From: Enoplosus armatus
Taxonomy: Eukaryota > Chordata > Actinopteri > Centrarchiformes > Enoplosidae
Direction of reading: 5' to 3'
Length of the DNA: 64,000 nucleotides
Assembly (NCBI RefSeq): GCF_043641665.1
Contig: NC_092186.1
Location: 15,705,001-15,769,000, forward strand
Positions within the stretch are counted from its first letter, which is position 1; every line of letters starts with the position of its first letter. The notes below the pieces were generated by a model. That model saw only the letters and a program-made list of their open reading frames with translations. It made no database searches and was not told the origin of the DNA. This document shows, piece by piece, positions 11,313 through 23,593 of this stretch. The translations under genes were made by a program, and so were the position numbers.

Positions 11313-13018
11313 ATGTACCTGCCTTCTATCGTGTTCAGATCTCTTCCTCTGCTGCAGTGTCTTGCTGTGGAGCCAAAAGACCGTCCGGGGACTCTTCATC
11401 CACTTGCCGCTGAGCGCCCCAGGGGATGGATTGAGCCTTGCAGGCTGGGATATTATCAATACGGCCCCTCCAGGCAGCCTGGGAGACAGGAGACGGGGCC
11501 ACTGACTCACTCTGCCTATTAGTCTACTGCTGAGCATCGGTGTTAGGGGGAACGGCTGGTTTGACTGGAGCCTCTGCCAACCAGTCGTCCATCTTTGCCT
11601 CATCCTTTCCTGCTCAAAATCTCACTGCCTCGCCTCGTAGATCTGCCTCAGTCATTTCTTTGGTTTTCTTCTTCTTCAGCCTCCAATTTACTGTCCCTCC
11701 TCTGGCCTTGCTCTTTCACTCACAGATCTTTTCATAGTCTTCACTCCACTATTCCGTTTAGTTCTTCTTCATTCCCCCGTCTTTGTCGGTGCCAAGGTGA
11801 GCCCACACTCGCGACGTGTTGCCCACTCCTGTAATTACCCGTGCCCTGCTCTTTTTGAAGAGCTTTGTTTCAGCCCAGTCTCGTGTCACTCCTCTATATT
11901 TTAAATCTCCATCTCCACTTTGTTTCAGGGTTGTTTGATATTCCATTTGTGTAACGAGGAGGCTGACCTTGTATTTACATTTCTGAAAATTGCAAATAGT
12001 TGAAAGCATACATGAGTTGTATGGAAGCCAAAAAACTCAACATGATATTTCTGTGGACAGTGGTTTGCTGTGATTCGGTTTTTGCTTTTTTTTGTCTGTT
12101 CCAAAATATTCAACAAAATAGGAGGATTCAGACATAAATGGACGACCATACCGTTTTCAACAGGCAGTAATATATAAAATATGGACCCAATGAACATTTG
12201 AGGGTAATAGATGTATCGCTCACTGAGATACTGCCAAATGTTCAACCTTTGGTCATTTTTTAACTTTCCCTCCTCGTTGCTGCCAACTACACAAATGCCA
12301 AATCATTCCCAATCTTCATTTTAACCTTGATGATTCACAGGGACAGATCTCTGGCCGATCTGCTCTCGGCTCCTGCACGAAGGAAACTGGAGAAACCCTC
12401 GACGAAAACCACAGCTCGGCCTCTGGAGCCAGCGGCCATTTTGAATGCCTCTCCGATGGCTTAAACAGCCATAACCGTGACCTCATCCTTTTCAAAAACA
12501 AGAGGAATTTAAAAACGGTGACCCTGCGAACCTCTTAAAACTGCAAGCTTTTTCCCCTCTTACGTCTGCAATCCCTTTTTCCTTTCTGACTCCACTTCAC
12601 GTGTCCGACTTTGTTCCGTTTTGTTCAAGCCATTAGCCTGCAACCATAAGCCGAACGCAGGTCACTGGTGTTAATGACCTCTCTGGTGATCCTTTGGGTG
12701 TCCAGGTCCACTCAAGTAAAGTGAAGACAAACATATCTGGTCTGTGACTCAAAAATAGTTCTTCTCCCACTGCTCATGACTGCCAGAGTTTGATCCAAAT
12801 GTCTAACACGTATATACACGTCTGCCTTATTTGTTAGTTTGTGTAAAGGCTAAATATTTTGTGTGAGCACTTTGTGTACTCCTTTCACAGAGTGGGGATG
12901 TTGCAGGACTTTCTTTAGACTGGAGTGACTAAATAGCATGGTTTGGTGAGATTAGACATTCCAGATTTAGTGAGATTGGTTGTCAGTGGTGTGTGTGCAT
13001 TTATGTTATAGTGTTTAG
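11312..13018. other. Spacer, possible old repeat at 11960-12245
   Basis: 11380-11560 is GC-rich and complex. 11960-12245 has the feel of an interspersed repeat interior, but no inverted ends or target duplication could be identified. No supportable gene. Confidence 0.35.
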
Positions 13019-13037
13019 ATGTGTGTGTGTGTGTGTG

Positions 13038-13084
<47 letters not shown>

Positions 13085-13088
13085 GTGA
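13019..13088. repeat. (GT)n microsatellite, about 70 bp
   Basis: GT array with two GC interruptions that split it into three pure blocks. It is the longest GT tract in the window if interruptions are allowed. Confidence 0.96.
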
Positions 13089-14575
13089 GTGCTCACTGTG
13101 CGTATTGTATATTTAGGCAAATCAGTATTTGTGTTTCACTGGCAATGTGGTTATTTTGCATGAAATCACTTTAGTAAATATAGCTGTTATCTTGCTCCCA
13201 TTATGTCTCAGAAAGCCAGTCTTTTGAAGCTGACATTTTAAATATATGTACCCACAGGAAGATGCGCACCACTCAAGGTCCCTCAAACTTCGGTTTCCTT
13301 TCAGCGGCGGTGTAACTTGCGTCGCAGCTGCTCCAAATACTTTTGAAGTAAAGGTGGTACATCAAAGTAGCTTACGTAAATGGATGACTAAAAAAAACAA
13401 ACTTTCTTTCAAATGTAAGGCTGACGTTAATTAGCCTTGGTACTCAATGGGAGCAAATTGTTCCAGAGTATCTGCAGCTTTTCAGCAACTGAACAAGCTC
13501 AGTTTTTCAATAATTAGTGGAGCCTTCTCACAGCCTCTGAAACTGGAAATAATTGGCTTCTCAGACTGCTGGTGTGTCTGCAGCTCTCCGTTTGTACAGC
13601 TTCATCCTTGAACCTGATGTCTCGTCTATGTCACGCCGATGCTGATTGACATTATTACCATGAAACCGCACACACGTCAAACACCTAAAAAGTTCAATAC
13701 AATCACATGAAACCTTCAGCCATCATCCATATGAAGCCTGCTCATGATGTCAGTCACTAACAGATATACAGTCTAGTTTTGGTTTGCTTGCCCAAACAAA
13801 CTGTACCAACCGGGCAAACGCACCAGAGTTTGGTCAAAAATGTAATGTGAGAAAGAAACACTGGATTTGATTACTAATACTTCTGTACATTTACTCAAAG
13901 TGAGACTATGTACCTTTTCAAATAAGTAAAGCTTAATTGATAAGCAATAAAATGCACCCTTGTTCCATTCAATACTCTGAGGGCTTTTGCAGCCTCACTT
14001 GGTCTGGTAATGACCAGTAGCTTATGGTAGCTAATGATAGCTAATGTTATAGAGTCGTATCAGTCGTATCTGATATGACTGTGCCAGTTTGCTAACTTTA
14101 AGACTTCCCTCTACTGTTTCTCAATGTTTTAGCATTTACCAATGTGCTGTAACTGTGACTCGTCAGCTCGAACTTTTGCTGGCTGCTGTTCAGTCGCATT
14201 TTGAATGCACTGTTGCCCATACAGTAATCTAAAAAGTGAAGTTGAAACCCACATAAACACAACATTTACACATTCACACAAATAAACCTGCTGTTGATAA
14301 TAACTTGTCCTTAATTCTGTTTAGTTAAAATTAAGTCATGAACTCTATTTAGAGCCAATCTTTTAAACAACATCAACAGCTAACAATACTGGAGCAGTGT
14401 GACTGTGCTAATTACAGACGTAATGGACACAGCCTTCAAGTGAACTGTCACACACACCAAAACTTATAATTAAAAACACTGCTGTCTGAATATTTCAGAC
14501 CAGTAATCTAGTGAAACAGCTTAGTGAGCGCTAGTGTAGATGCAACACATGCGTATTGACTGACATGAGAAAGTA
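13089..14575. other. AT-rich spacer, nothing recognisable
   Basis: Includes short GTAGCTAATG-type local repeats near 14020-14060 and a duplicated GTCGTATC at about 14055-14075. No repeat ends or exons were identified. Confidence 0.5.
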
Positions 14576-15132
14576 TTAAAGGATAAGTCTGTTGATCTTT
14601 ATTTTTCTTATTGTCAACAAATCCCATGAGAAACCAACAAAGGTTTGATGCTACTAATAAGCATAATACATAGTTTATTCCTCTGAGCCATAGAGCTCCA
14701 CTGTTGTCCAAACAATGTTAATAGAAATAGAAATAAGCCACACTGTTGCACTGGGTACACACACACACACACACACACTAGTTTATTATGGGCCAATCTC
14801 ACATTCACCGTCCTGCTGCCTTAAATACTAACTAGAGCACCAAATGTATATTAATCCGCGGTCGAAAATAGTCCCCAACAAATGCACTATTTATTCCTGT
14901 CTGAGTAATATTTGCAAGAAACTACAGTGCCCAGCTGTTTTAGGAAATTACTGAGCTGTTTTTTAATAAAAAGTATATAGTATATATTGATGACCCGTCT
15001 TTAAAGATTTACGTCCTCAGTAGGAACCAGTCAGACAGTATTGCGAGACGGACTGACACATCGTTGGTTTTGGTCTTTTCATTCGACAATAGAAAACATA
15101 TTTAACACATGAACACTAGGCTTATCCTTTAA
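14576..15132. mobile_element. TTAA-flanked MITE, 557 bp
   Basis: The left end begins TTAAAGGATAAGTCTGTTG and the right end, on the minus strand, begins TTAAAGGATAAGCCTAGTG. The first 12 bases are identical, and looser inverted similarity continues for about 60-70 bp (shared ATTGTC and CCAAC blocks). TTAA at both edges points to piggyBac-type transposition. It has no coding capacity and contains a (CA)n array at 14757-14778. Confidence 0.8.
14757..14778. repeat. (AC)n microsatellite inside the MITE
   Basis: Pure AC array of about 22 bp within the 14576-15132 element, so it arose or expanded after or during spread of that element. Confidence 0.9.
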
Positions 15133-15870
15133 GGCACAACCATATGAAAAAAAATCTGACCTTAAAGAGCTTCTCTTGACAACCTGCCTTACACTGTTGT
15201 TAAAAATATAAATACTGTACATTAAATACTGTAAACTGCAACTGTTCCTCAATGTTTTGAGGGACACTGGAGATGAGTAGGTGTTTAAATCTACTCAGTA
15301 ATTCAGGAATCCATGTGGATACGATGCCAGGATAATGAGTAAGAGTATCAGAACAACTACAGCCTGGGGCTTCTGGAGTGAGCCTCCATCAGCTGTAGGT
15401 GCAGATTTCTTGCATCAGTCTGTCACTGGAGGATGAATGACCGGATTAATAACTTATTTCTGTTCTCTTTTGTCATCAAGGAATATATGCGCTTGGCCTG
15501 TAGGCTCTGCAGCTCCAGGAAGTGATAGTCTCGGCTTGTGGAGTTTGCTGCATCTGAGAGACCACAAGTAGGCGTATCTTCTCCACTGTAGCGAAGAGCT
15601 TCAATTTTCAAGGGGAAATTTTTTAACTTGAATCCAAAATGAGCGTTCCTTTGCTGTGCAACAGTTTCAAAGGCCTTACGCAGATTTAAAACTATAGCTC
15701 ATCTGAGGTTTTCAGGGGCTTCAAACTCCCTTGATGGTAGAAAGCAAAAAGAGAGAGCTGCCTTGAACCTTGAACTGTGCTCTTCAAATGTGTGCAATTA
15801 TGGATAATTAATCCAAATCCTCTTCTTTCTTTTTATCCTTGTGAATGACCAAAATCACTCTGCAGTTTCA
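15133..15870. other. Spacer, nothing recognisable
   Basis: Mixed-composition DNA between a MITE and the candidate minus-strand exon. A 62-codon minus frame at 15423-15611 has no splice context. Confidence 0.45.
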
Positions 15871-16255
15871 CTATTTAAGTAGGAAAAGAAAAGACCCGGA
15901 GAAAGACAGAGAGACAAATAGTTGGCTTTCTCCGACACACAGACCGAGAGACAGATGGGAAGCAAAAGATTTTTTGGGGGGGAGTAAACATGCCAATACA
16001 CAAGTAATAAGCATGACTAGTACCCCGATGATGATGCCAGCACCAGACTCTGAGCATAAAACCCCACTTTGACAAATGTTAGCTGCTGCCATGGCAATGT
16101 CCCACCGCGCTGCATCCACTTTCCTCGAGGTGACAGGATCGTGATTTTCCACCAGCTGGAGGACCACCGCCACGTGTCGTGTTGTGTGTTTGCGTGTGTT
16201 GACGCGTAGCATCATGTACTGAGCATGTTGCTGACCTTCCACATTGTCAGTCAAG
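15871..16255 (-). CDS. Candidate exon with possible membrane segment, unrecognised
   Basis: On the minus strand a strong acceptor, CTTCCTCCGTGTTTCCCAG (its AG just right of 16255), leads in phase 2 into about 128 open codons. The first 60 or so look coding by codon use (for example VAVVLQLVENHDPV and SRKVDAARWDIAMAAA). Further on is a 22-residue hydrophobic run, SGAGIIIGVLVMLITCVLAC and following leucines (15982-16047), followed by PPKK, as in a type I membrane protein. The frame then runs through a phenylalanine/serine/leucine-rich pyrimidine-tract translation to a stop, which looks non-coding, so the true exon probably ends earlier; candidate donors there are weak. I do not recognise the family. 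Chance remains possible. Confidence 0.35.
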
Positions 16256-16676
16256 CTGGGAAACACGGAGGAAGTGGGAGGGAGAGAAAGACAAAGATGT
16301 TTGAAAAGCTGTAGTTAAAATCATTAGAGGTCATTGAGAAGGTACAGCAGAACATTTATCACAACAATGCCAAACTTCAGACTTGTTAGATCTTAAAACC
16401 TCTACAAATTAAGCAAATTTTTTTGCTCTCTTGTAATCCAGTGTGTTAAGCCAGTTTCCCTTTTTCTAATATCCTCAATATTTCACATCATAGAAAGACA
16501 GCTAAAATGGCTAATGGCTCTAAATACTACCCATGAGCAAAAATGCATCCAAAACTGATCACAAATCTGAAACTGAACTTATTTACATCAGGTTTCTACA
16601 AGCAAAAACTTAAGCAACAGAAATTGAACCTTGGTGATTGGATGTTTCATACATAAATGCACCTTAGGAGTTATAC

Positions 16677-17297
16677 TTAAAGCAACATTATGCAACTATT
16701 TTACCTTAAAATAACAGCTTCAAAATAATTTTGATGGTGAACTGACTTGCAATAGGGAGAATGGCGCTTCTTTCATTCCCACTCTGCACCCTGAACGCTG
16801 TTCCTGCACGATGGAGAATGCATAATGCTTTATGTGCACTACGTCACACATGGGTCTAACTCTGTATTCTCAGTACAGACATCATGGCAGAGGTGAAGAG
16901 GCCGAAGAGGATGTTGACGGAGGAAGCCAAGAAGAGAGTGACCGAGCAAGAGGCCAGTCAAGAGTAAATCTCGGACTGGCTTTTAGTCGTTGGCGAGAGC
17001 TTCGCGAAATAAATAAAAGGCTGCAGACGCCAAGATGGCCTTCTTGCTGTTGGACTAGTAAGTAATATTAGCTGGCTTGCTATGTCTTGTGTTGCACTCG
17101 CTTGATGTTTGGCTGTGTTAGCAAAGTTGTCACTCGCTAGTTTTCGATTATAAGCCAAGTCAGCCCACCAAATCCAAATCCTTCAGCTTGTCAACAAATG
17201 CACATGTAAAGCTGTCCATGAGGGTGATCTGCACTCAGAAAACTGTAGGGGCGCCAAGTTGCAAAAAAACCCCAATTCTTGCATAATGTTGCTTTAA
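16677..17297. mobile_element. TTAA-flanked MITE carrying an exon fragment, 621 bp
   Basis: Both ends begin with the identical 19-mer TTAAAGCAACATTATGCAA in inverted orientation. TTAA lies at each edge, typical of piggyBac-superfamily insertion. No transposase is present. The interior (16884-17065) holds a decayed coding segment described separately. The perfect ends suggest this copy is younger than the other TTAA elements here. Confidence 0.85.
16884..17065 (+). pseudogene. Broken exon fragment inside the MITE
   Basis: From ATG 16884 a 27-codon frame reads MAEVKRPKRMLTEEAKKRVT and on to a TAA at 16965. In a second frame the same strand continues with RVNLGLAFSRWRELR, and in a third with DAKMAFLLLD followed by a stop, then a donor-like GTAAGT. 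Read together these form the pattern basic N-terminus, then N-x-G-x-A-F-x-R-W-R-x-L-R, then D-A-x-x-A-x-x-L-L-D. I associate that pattern with N-terminal regions of repeat-associated proteins in fish genomes (memory only, not checked). At least two frameshifts separate the parts, so it is non-functional. Confidence 0.55.
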
Positions 17298-17344
17298 CTT
17301 ACTTTTTTAAAGAAAACGGTGTCCTGTGACTCAATTTTTTGCTA

Positions 17345-17522
17345 AAGGTATGTTTTGGGCATTGTATGCCTTTATTACACATTAAAAGGGATTAAAGTAC
17401 ATTATAGGAAATGATGGGTTAGAAAGGTGGGGATGGAGATGGCATGCAACAAAGATCCCAAGTCGGACTCAAAGCCGAGATGTTGTGGTTAATGGTCGCC
17501 TTTACCCCAAGGCCACCAGGGA
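17345..17522 (-). mobile_element. tRNA-derived SINE, minus strand
   Basis: Read on the minus strand, from 17522 the sequence shows a tRNA-like head: GGTGGCCTTGGGGTAAAGG (A-box-like, about 17497-17518) and GGCTTTGAGTCC (B-box-like, 17465-17476), both internal RNA polymerase III promoter motifs. A body with TTTGTTGCATGCCATCTCC follows, and the tail has AATAAAGGCATACAATGCCC. This arrangement matches a SINE type common in teleosts. It is not a functional tRNA gene because the anticodon arm cannot be folded convincingly. It lies 48 bp from the MITE ending at 17297. Confidence 0.75.
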
Positions 17523-20500
17523 ACCCCTACTTACTACCTACATCTAAGCCTTGAGAAGAGCTCCAACTGCCAGTCACCTAACTGCCTCCGCAATAAATGA
17601 ATTAGACTTTTACTTCCACAACACTGGACACCCGGAATAATTCCATTCATTTTGCAACACTATAAAGTTTTCTGAAGTCTGAAATCTATATATCACATTT
17701 AATACTGCATTAAATTGTAGGAAAATCCTATACTTTGTCTTTTTTGAAAGTCGAGGTTGTGGATTTTTTTGAACGTCTCCGGAGATAGAAGTTCCTTTAC
17801 TAGAATCCTTGTCAGACAAAACTTTAAAACCACCACACAACCCTCTAAGAGCTCCAACACGGTGGAGGCATGTGACTACTGTCTTGCCTGTGGCTTCACA
17901 TTAGATGTGAATGTGTCTCGACGTGTGATGCGTGTTGAATTTGCATGTACATGAGTGTGTGTGCGCTGTGTCACTGTATTTCTGTGTGTGAGAACAACGT
18001 GCCCTCTCAGAGCAACTCAAAGTGGATGAGCCCGAGGGGCCCGTAGGGGTTGGTAAAAATAGCCCCGAGGCTGATTAGGAGCGAGGCGGCGAGGGGATTT
18101 TAAAAACCTGCTCATTACAACACCTGTAAGGCCTCTTTAAGTAGCCCTTCTGCAGAGCCCAGCTGCTCACATCTGCCAAGAGCTGTTCACCATGCCCGTA
18201 AACTCCTCTATCGCATCCTCCAGGGGCGGGACATCACAATGCAAGACGACGACAATAGTGGGTAAAAACTATGGCCTCAATACATCCCCCAACACAAAAA
18301 AGTTACTTTATCTATGCTTAAGAGGCATGCTGCTTGAATTTTTAATGACATCCTCATTTTGCTATTCCCATTCCCCATATGGAACAGGACCGTTTTCCGT
18401 TTAACCTCCAAATTAATAGCTAGCTTGATCAAAGTGTAAGCCTCAGTTTTCCTCCATTTCTCGTACGGAGGCCAAACATGGTGCAAAGCTGAAGAGTGTT
18501 TTATGGCCGACCGCATTCCCCACACACCTAAATGAGAAACTGACAGTCAGTAGAAAAAAGAAATGACTTACTACTCCTTTAAAACAATAACACAAACAGC
18601 TCAACCATGGTTGATTAAAGTTGTCCTCTATAAAGGGTATACGAACTCCCTGAGAGCGATGCATGGCGCCGTTATTGAACCAGCAATCTGTGGGGTCTGA
18701 AAAGGCTACGCCCCTCTGTCAAAGTACTGCTATGAAGTCTCAGCCTGCCCTGACCCCGGTTGACTCCCATCAGCCCTCCTGCTGGGACAGTAAAACAAAC
18801 GAACCCCCCCATAGACAGGCTGTTTAGAAATGCGCTCTACTGAAGCCTGTCCCTGGATGCCTCTTGGAGGGAGAGAGACAGAGGAAAAGACAGATACAGT
18901 AAGAAAACAGACGGGCACTGTGATAGCTGTGAGATAATGAAAAACACATCACAAACGTGATCAAACAACTCTTGTTAAGTTAAATATCAAACATGTTTTC
19001 ATACAACCGCAAAATGATGCCAGACAAGAAAAACACAGGGCAGTTTGTTTCCTGTGCTTGAATTATCCCACTTTGTCGCAACAATTCATCTGTGATTTTG
19101 CTTGGGATGTCTGGACGTCAGTTGATGTCAGCTCCGTAAGTGAAATGGTTGGATGTTTGGTTCCTGGCATGAGTTTTGGCAAACTGCTGGGTTTGGAATC
19201 AGTTCAGGATGTGGTGGACTATTTGACGCTGCTGCCATGTTTTCTGTTTTCCATCTTAATTTTTCATTTAATTATTCCAGGCCATGTGCTTATCTACAGA
19301 CATACACCCTCTGAAATTAAGTCTGAGGTGGTATTTTAGCTTGCAGAACTCTCTTGGCGAGAATACTGGATTTTGGCAAATTCCAACAAATATAAAGTAT
19401 TTAATTAATAACAAACTTTGTTTTGACAATATTAGGCTCATCTGTATGGATTTGATGCAATACACAACTTAATTCTTTTAATGTCTAAATTTGGAGGAGA
19501 AATGGACTGTAAGTTTAGTCCTGAGAAGTTAGTGAGAGTCGTATAGGACACATGTGAATCCACACATACATGTATATTTTCTATACAGTTTCACATGTTT
19601 ACAAATACCTGTATTCATCCAGTGAAGGTCACCTGGTCGCCCTCATCCAGCACACAGGTTTATATTCACACTTGCACACATTCGTGACTGAAACTTGCCC
19701 AGTAAAATTACAGTCTTCGACTAACCCGACGCCCCTCCATACGCACACATACATATGTAAGGCAAATACACATGCACCTCCTTGCATGCAAATGTCAAAC
19801 ACAATCTTTCCATCCTTCAATCTACCACCCATCCCTTAATCTTTTGTATCCTTTCTTTCTCCCTCACACACGCTCTAGCCACAGCTGTAGGTTTTCACCT
19901 AATCCTGCTGTCCTCTCATGTTATAACAGCTCTGAACTCGAGCCCTCTGCGAGAGGGGGCTCGCCCACACCGTGTTTTCACAGACCGCAGCATCTGGACC
20001 TGTAGACGTCACTCCTTGGGTGCCCTGTTTGGGGTCAAGGACACATTGGAGGATCAAAAGGACTCAACATATATCACTTGTTAAAGATAATATACTTTGC
20101 AAGAAGTGGATGAATGAGTGATAACGTAATAAGATGCTGTGGGGTTCAAGCTCTGCGAGGCATCTTGTAGATTTCCTTTTGAGTTTTAGAAATCTCACCT
20201 TTGTTTCTACGTCCTGAATATTAGTCTAGTTTTTGTGTTCACTCCCAAAAGTCTACACTAACTGTATAAAAAACAGAAATTGCAGAAATTACTTTCTACC
20301 TTGTTGATCTTAGTAGCTTATGTTCTGTTTCAAGTCCCCCTTCTCTTGCCTTTTCTTCCACATTTTCTTTTTCTTTTTATCTCCTTATTTCATTGCCTCC
20401 TCCATCTCTCTCTCTCCCTCCTGGATCATAGCCCTCCTGACCTGCTTTGTCCAGAGCACACAAACATATTTTCTGTGATGCCTGCCAGCTGCCTGGCTTA

Positions 20501-21165
20501 GCTTGGCTCACCCCAGCTCAGCTAAGGCTCCAGTTTTTCTGTTGACCACCCTGCTGAACCGTCCAGCCCCGCTGAAACAATCAGATGGTCCCCAGCCTTT
20601 TCCTGGCATTTCCTGGGTCACCTGAGCAGCTCTCTCCCCTACATCCTCCCGCTCCCTGCCCCTCGCTGGCTCTTCCTGCCTGGTTTAGAAGGTCCTGAGA
20701 GGGGTCAGAGTGGCCTGGTGCGCAAGTGGGAGCCATACTGCGGATATTTATTATTTCATTTAAGTCCTCCCTTTGCTCTGGAGAGTAGAGAGGCCACTGA
20801 TGTCTAGCGGAGGTTGAGGGATAGTTCACAAGGTGACCATGTGAACTGTTGAACCCCCGAAGCAGGGCTGGGGGTGTGTGTGTTTTTATATTTTGTGTGA
20901 GTGTCCGTGAGAGTGCTCTTAAAAAGGCCCCCTGAAGAGTTTAGCAACAATGAGTTTATGTGACATGATAAATTCAGAAGAGAGCACGTGAACGAGCGGC
21001 CACACACAAACACAGGCACACACATGGTCACAGCTGTGCAATTTGGGAGAGGGATGTGTAGTACCCTTTAAGTAATTGCATCATTTATTTTATGTGGTTT
21101 GGCAACAGTAACATGTACTGAGATACCTTTACACCCACTCTGCCCCCCCCAACCTCACAATGTTA
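17523..21165. other. Spacer with a few complex blocks
   Basis: No gene supported. Complex, repeat-free blocks lie at 18040-18190 (with CAGCTG and CACATCTG E-box motifs at about 18158-18176) and at 20690-20800 (contains AAATGAAATAATAAATATCC on the minus strand). 20330-20425 is a pyrimidine-rich tract. An AT-rich block around 18360-18600 contains a CCTTTAA that might be a worn transposon end, with no partner found. Confidence 0.4.
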
Positions 21166-21960
21166 TTAAAGGGAAATTCCAGGTTTGCACTCACAAAGCT
21201 ACAGACAGGTTTTAAACAAACGTCCTGGTTAAAAATACTTGATTTGGAAGACAAAATGAAAGAGAACTGTAAAATCATTACGCCAACTGTCCATTGTAAA
21301 CATACATCGCAGTTTAGGCGGGACTTAATGTCTTCCCGCAGGGTTTTATGGGTAATCGTAGGTTGCGGAAGATTTCAGAGGAGCCGACGTGCACACTTCA
21401 CAAACAGCATGTTGTCCAGCTTTGTGCGTCACACACAACCTGATTGGTTGATCCAACTTCCAGTCAGGAGGCAGGACACATCTCCGAAACAACACCTGTA
21501 CACGTTCACTTTGGTGAAGCCCGTTCCAGCAATTATTACAGACTTATTGCATGCATTCACTTTCAGTTTAACCTCCGAATAAAGTGGTTTTCAATAATCC
21601 GTTGGCTTGTTTACAACCTGTCTGATCATCTGCTTGTGCTTTTTGCTCTCTTGGACTGTGCTGCAGCTGAGTTGCCATGTTCCCAGATCACAGCAATTAC
21701 TTTGGTGAGTACAATGTTGTCATAACTTCTAGGAACGATGGCCACAGAAACGACAAATAAGAACAAAGTTATGACCCAAAAAGTCACAGTTTTCTCCTCC
21801 TTTAATCTCAACTCGTATTCAACAAGCAGCAGTCTGTCGGAGGGTCAGTCATTACAAACTCATGCTGTGCAGCCAAACAGCCTTCGAGCCCACAGAACTT
21901 TATTTGAAATTCCCAAAGTTTCCAAAGATATCAAATATGTCAGGCTGAATTTCGAGTAAA
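21166..21960. mobile_element. Probable degraded TTAA-type element
   Basis: The left end reads TTAAAGGGAAATTCCAGG at a TTAA (21166-21169). The right end near 21940-21957 (CTGAATTTCGAGTAAA) looks like a worn inverted copy of it. The interior, including GGCGGGACTTAATGTCTTCC and GGGTTTTATGGGTAATCG, reads like an interspersed repeat I have met in teleost sequence (memory only). A 140-codon plus frame at 21160-21582 starts in the terminal repeat and is judged non-coding. The right boundary is uncertain. Confidence 0.5.
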
Positions 21961-23593
21961 TGTGTATTAAATGATGCACCAGACAGACACTAGAACATTT
22001 GTATTTGGGTTTGACTCTGTGTGGAAAAAGATGTGTTTTCTTTTTTAACTTTAAAGAAACTTAAGGAAAACAAAAAGGGAAAACTGTACATTAAGGGGTT
22101 TTAACATACATGCTTTATATACATGTAAGTGACTGTATACAAGTAATATATCATGTGTGAATGTCTGGGTGAAGAAATATCTATACACCCCATTGTGTGT
22201 GTGTCAATGTGTGTGTGTGCATGCATATTTTCATTATGTGTGTTTGTGTGTCTACAGTGTAAACTGGGGTTTAACCTGTTTGGGGAAGTTTCAATGCAGT
22301 CTGGCCAATATCAACCTCTTCCCCAAAGCCAGCACGACAAACCAAAGCAGCCCAGAGTCCTAACATCATTATAGAGCTGAGAGAGGCAATAAAGCCAAGT
22401 CTTGGGAGATTACCTCTGCTGCAGCCGGCGCACAAACCCATTGCTTTCTGCTTCGTGCGTGTGATCTTTTTGTCCGGTCTTGTACGACAACATGATAGAT
22501 GATTTAGTCTTGAGGCTGCATGTGAACTCATCCTGGTTTTCATCACCTGGAGAACCCTCCGATACATTTATATGTCACTGCTTATTGCGAGTGTGCGCTA
22601 CAACCTTGGGACAAAAGAGAGGATTTTTTTACTAGAGCGACTACAGGCTTTAATTTCAGATTGTAACATGTCAGCATGGATGTAAGCTGCCTCCATACCA
22701 AGACGTAACAGATGAAGGTATCGCTTAGCGGAACAAGACAGGGATGGAAACCATCTGCAACCAGTTGCTCCTGGGGAGGAATGAGATTAATGATTTTACC
22801 AACATGATGAATGGCTGAGATCGGTGATGACAGGCTTTGAGTGACAGCTTACAGGTGTAGACCCTCCCAATTCCCCTGACTCTTAAACTCAAGCTCTACC
22901 ATCACTACCCTCCTTTCTTCTTCCAAGGAAACAAGTGCGACAGCCGCTCTCGTCACCACCGCCTCTTCTCTACAGCCAGCCTGGAGGCGGCATGCCCCGC
23001 CTGAGGTTATTAGGCACTGCGTGACCTCTGACCCCGTGTAATAAACACGCTTAGCCACGTCTATGAAGTCTGGCCGTCGGTAGTCACCAGCTGAATCCCT
23101 GGGACTTTGCTGCTTGTTTGCTGCACTCAGTCTTTGCGAAGCAGAGAAACAGTTAAGCTGTCACACATCAGAGAGGACAAGTAGCAGCCTTTTGTGCAAC
23201 ACAGTACCAGTTGGCTTGATGATTGTTGAGAAGAAAAAAGGAAAATCAAAGGGCTGCAAAAACAGCTGCAGACGGGGGTAGGGTTACAAAATAAAAGATG
23301 ACGAGGACCAGGCCAGGCTGTGGTCATTTGTGGGAGACTGACTGTCGAAGTTTCACAGCCATTACAGAGGGACTGGTATTCAAGTATTGACAAGACGTCA
23401 CCTTTCACTAACTTCTGCCGTCGACATTGCTTCTGATCTGGAGTGGCATTAAAACTGAGGCGACGACTGGGAACACAGTGAAACCTTATTAATGCACCCT
23501 GTCATTTCATTTATCATCCTTCCTCAATGCAAACATTCCTGCTGTTTTGACTTCTTCTTTTGCCGCAAAGTTATACAGACATCATTTTTATCT
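21961..23593. other. Spacer, nothing firm
   Basis: Contains TG-rich segments at about 22190-22260 and mixed-composition blocks at 22380-22570 and 22850-23060 that could be conserved non-coding DNA or nothing. No gene is supported. Confidence 0.4.

Noticed and set aside
17465..17518. tRNA gene suggested by A-box and B-box motifs on the minus strand
   Set aside because: No proper anticodon and acceptor stems. The tail and body match a tRNA-derived SINE instead.
21160..21582. 140-codon plus-strand frame
   Set aside because: It begins in the terminal repeat of a probable transposon and has no resemblance to a transposase.
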